From an uncultured Bacilli bacterium (GTDB taxonomy: Bacteria > Bacillota_I > Bacilli_A > RF39 > UBA660), in the NCBI GenBank assembly GCA_944358445.1, contig CALVRC010000003.1, positions 43,991 through 107,990 on the forward strand: 64,000 nt of DNA, in the 5' to 3' direction. Positions 62,445 through 64,000 of the stretch are shown here, one piece after another (position 1 is the stretch's first letter; every line of letters starts with the position of its first letter). A model generated the notes under the pieces. That model saw only the letters and a program-made list of their open reading frames with translations. It was not told where the DNA came from and did no database searches. Made by a program: the position numbers and the translations under genes.

Positions 62445-63854
62445 TTAATTTTGATTTCTAAGTATTTGATTTGGATTATATTTGGTAATGAATATAGCTG
62501 ATACTGAGCCACTAGCAATAACTAATATTAATCCTAAACAAAATAATAAGATTACGGAATTAGCATCTAAGGTTACTTTTAAACTATCTTCATAATTTTG
62601 GTTTGCTCTTTGTTCGTTTGGTCTTTCAAATCCTCTACCACCAAAGTTTTCTCTTGTATTTTGAGAATTTGTTTGATATGAGGCTATTTCGTTTTCTAGC
62701 ATTTTGTTTGTGACTGGCTGACTTATTAATTTACCACCTATAATACCTATGGTGAATGCTATGACTGTTACGATAAATAATTCGGTAAGTAAGCTTAAAA
62801 TTAATTTTACTTTACTCATTCCTATGGCTCTTAAAACACCAATTTCATATTTTCTATCTCTAATATTAAGCATGTTTATGATTGCTAGTATAATAGCTCC
62901 AACAATTAATATGATTATTAGGAATGTCATAGAAAAGTTACTGATGTTTTGAATTGGGGTTAAGGTACTTGTTATTTCATCTGTATTATCAGATACGGTG
63001 TAATAATCACTCAATCCTTTTTCTTTGACTTCTTTAGTGTATGCTTCTAAATCATCTGGATTATTTAAATAAATGATCGAATTTAAACTATTTGGACTAT
63101 CATCATTTTCTAGAATTTTATTTATAGCTGTTATGCTTGTATACATTTGGTTTTGAGCATTTAAGGCATTCATATTCATAAAGTCTTCGGATGCGCTATC
63201 ATCAGTTGTTTCAAATATACCTATGATTTCAAATGTATAAGTGATAGAAGAATCAGATAGTAAATAAAATGTTATTTCATCTCCTACTTCTAAGTCGTTT
63301 TGGTTAGCTAACTCTTCACTAATAACGATATGGTTTTCTTCATCATCTTTAGTAATCATTGAACCAGATGTTATTTTAGATGTTCCATTTATAAAGTTTT
63401 CAATATAAGATGTATCTGAGTAAGCAGTGATTTTGAAATCACCTTGTGATGGCATATTTTCTTTTCTACTTTCTGGCATTTCTCCTTTAGGAACATCTTC
63501 TTTTGGTTCGAATTTTTCGCTTATGTCGATTGCTTCGATGTCATCTGATGATAAACTAGTGTCTAAGGTGTAATAGTAACTAGATACATAATCTGAGTCG
63601 GCATAGTTTTCAATATCATCTACTGTCAATTTTGTATATGTAGTATTTTCATCTCTTAGTTTACTCATGTCTAATTTGAAAGATACTTCTAGTTCATTTT
63701 TGTTTTTATAGCTTTCAATTAGTTTATTTCCTGAGGTGTTTATCGAGAGTGCTACTGTAGAACTCAGCGCTACTACTAATACTATTAACCCTATTAAAAT
63801 ATTTCTGCCTAGATGTCTTTTTATATTAATCCAAGCATTTTTTATAATATACAT
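62445..63854 (-). CDS. MacB/FtsX-type ABC transporter permease
   Basis: A 469-residue permease: an N-terminal helix (NILIGLIVLVVALSSTVALS), a large outer domain (about 50-290, with ITAYSDTSYIENFING), then three helices (about 305-330, 355-375, 440-460). The FtsX-like core reads NMLNIRDRKYEIGVLRAIGMSK. A disordered Asn/Arg/Gly-rich stretch (about 393-425) lies before the last helix. It partners the ATPase at 61782-62432. Substrate unknown. GGAGAGAGAA precedes the ATG. Confidence 0.9.
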   Translation of the reverse strand: MYIIKNAWINIKRHLGRNILIGLIVLVVALSSTVALSINTSGNKLIESYKNKNELEVSFKLDMSKLRDENTTYTKLTVDDIENYADSDYVSSYYYTLDTSLSSDDIEAIDISEKFEPKEDVPKGEMPESRKENMPSQGDFKITAYSDTSYIENFINGTSKITSGSMITKDDEENHIVISEELANQNDLEVGDEITFYLLSDSSITYTFEIIGIFETTDDSASEDFMNMNALNAQNQMYTSITAINKILENDDSPNSLNSIIYLNNPDDLEAYTKEVKEKGLSDYYTVSDNTDEITSTLTPIQNISNFSMTFLIIILIVGAIILAIINMLNIRDRKYEIGVLRAIGMSKVKLILSLLTELFIVTVIAFTIGIIGGKLISQPVTNKMLENEIASYQTNSQNTRENFGGRGFERPNEQRANQNYEDSLKVTLDANSVILLFCLGLILVIASGSVSAIFITKYNPNQILRNQN

Positions 63855-64000
63855 TTCTCTCTCCTTTCACGTTTAAGTATATTTTTAATGTGTGAAATAA
63901 TTATGCGGTTAAAGTGAAAAATAACGCAAATTTTTAGACTAAATGCAGGTTTATGAAGAACCATTTAATTTACAAGACTTATTGCTGCTTTGGGATGTAA

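Noticed and set aside
63940..63990. Short plus-strand frame MKNHLIYKTYCCFGM at the window end
   Set aside because: Fifteen codons with no ribosome site.

Overview
The window comes from the chromosome of a low-GC, Gram-positive-type bacterium, most likely an uncultured gut Firmicute of the Bacilli/Erysipelotrichia-RF39 kind. Evidence: very AT-rich DNA, strong GGAGG-type ribosome sites, TGA used as a stop, a mraZ-rsmH-ftsL-pbp-mraY-ftsW division cluster, LepB, CmpB-family and Sel1 proteins, and a MurE carrying the meso-diaminopimelate motif DNPR. The taxonomic guess is inference; there is no rRNA in the window. Genes are tightly packed, mostly on the minus strand, and many stop codons lie inside terminator hairpins.

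Region 1 (1-20.5 kb) is ordinary chromosome: a MacB-like ABC transporter, a Fic protein, exonuclease III, MurE, rRNA/tRNA maintenance genes (rbgA, a Mini-III fusion, rlmB, tsaC-like, trmD, rimM, a second SpoU methylase), a SigH-like sigma factor, lepB, rplS, a pseudopilin, a Sel1-repeat protein and a dicarboxylate symporter. It holds three decayed or switchable loci: a DUF2752 gene knocked out of frame by a (TA)10 tract, a 5'-truncated Ig-like surface protein gene, and a nucleotidyltransferase-like/Mini-III fusion.

Region 2 (20,629-43,048) is the main discovery: a 22.4 kb mobile element inserted inside ftsW. The last 31 codons of ftsW lie at 20538-20630 and the rest of the gene at 43048-44029. 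Both junctions share only the dinucleotide GG, and joining them restores the FtsW signature P-V-T-G-V-T-L-P-F. A large serine recombinase sits 0.1 kb inside one end. The element carries a split VirD4/TraG coupling protein, a solitary DNA methylase, three XRE regulators, an SOS-controlled Y-family polymerase with a YolD-like partner, a methyltransferase-like protein, and a six-gene tightly coupled defence operon: SNF2-like helicase, DUF4391, DUF4357, type III Mod, a Shedu-like nuclease (DUF4263), type III Res. No relaxase or VirB4 was seen, so it looks mobilisable or defective rather than a complete conjugative element.

Region 3 (43-64 kb) is the division and cell-envelope cluster: mraZ with a four-repeat MraZ operator, rsmH, ftsL and a first PBP; then, on the same strand after an inserted plus-strand CmpB-family gene, cardiolipin synthase, a lipoprotein, CapA, a cysteine-rich repeat pseudopilin, two decayed repeat/hypothetical genes, a second PBP with PASTA, mraY and the interrupted ftsW. 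Upstream lie a thioredoxin-like membrane protein, a cysteine desulfurase, mutL, and a second MacB-like ABC pair whose ATPase appears to start at ATT.

No stretch longer than about 300 bases is left without a gene, gene remnant or element end. No rRNA, tRNA or CRISPR array was found.
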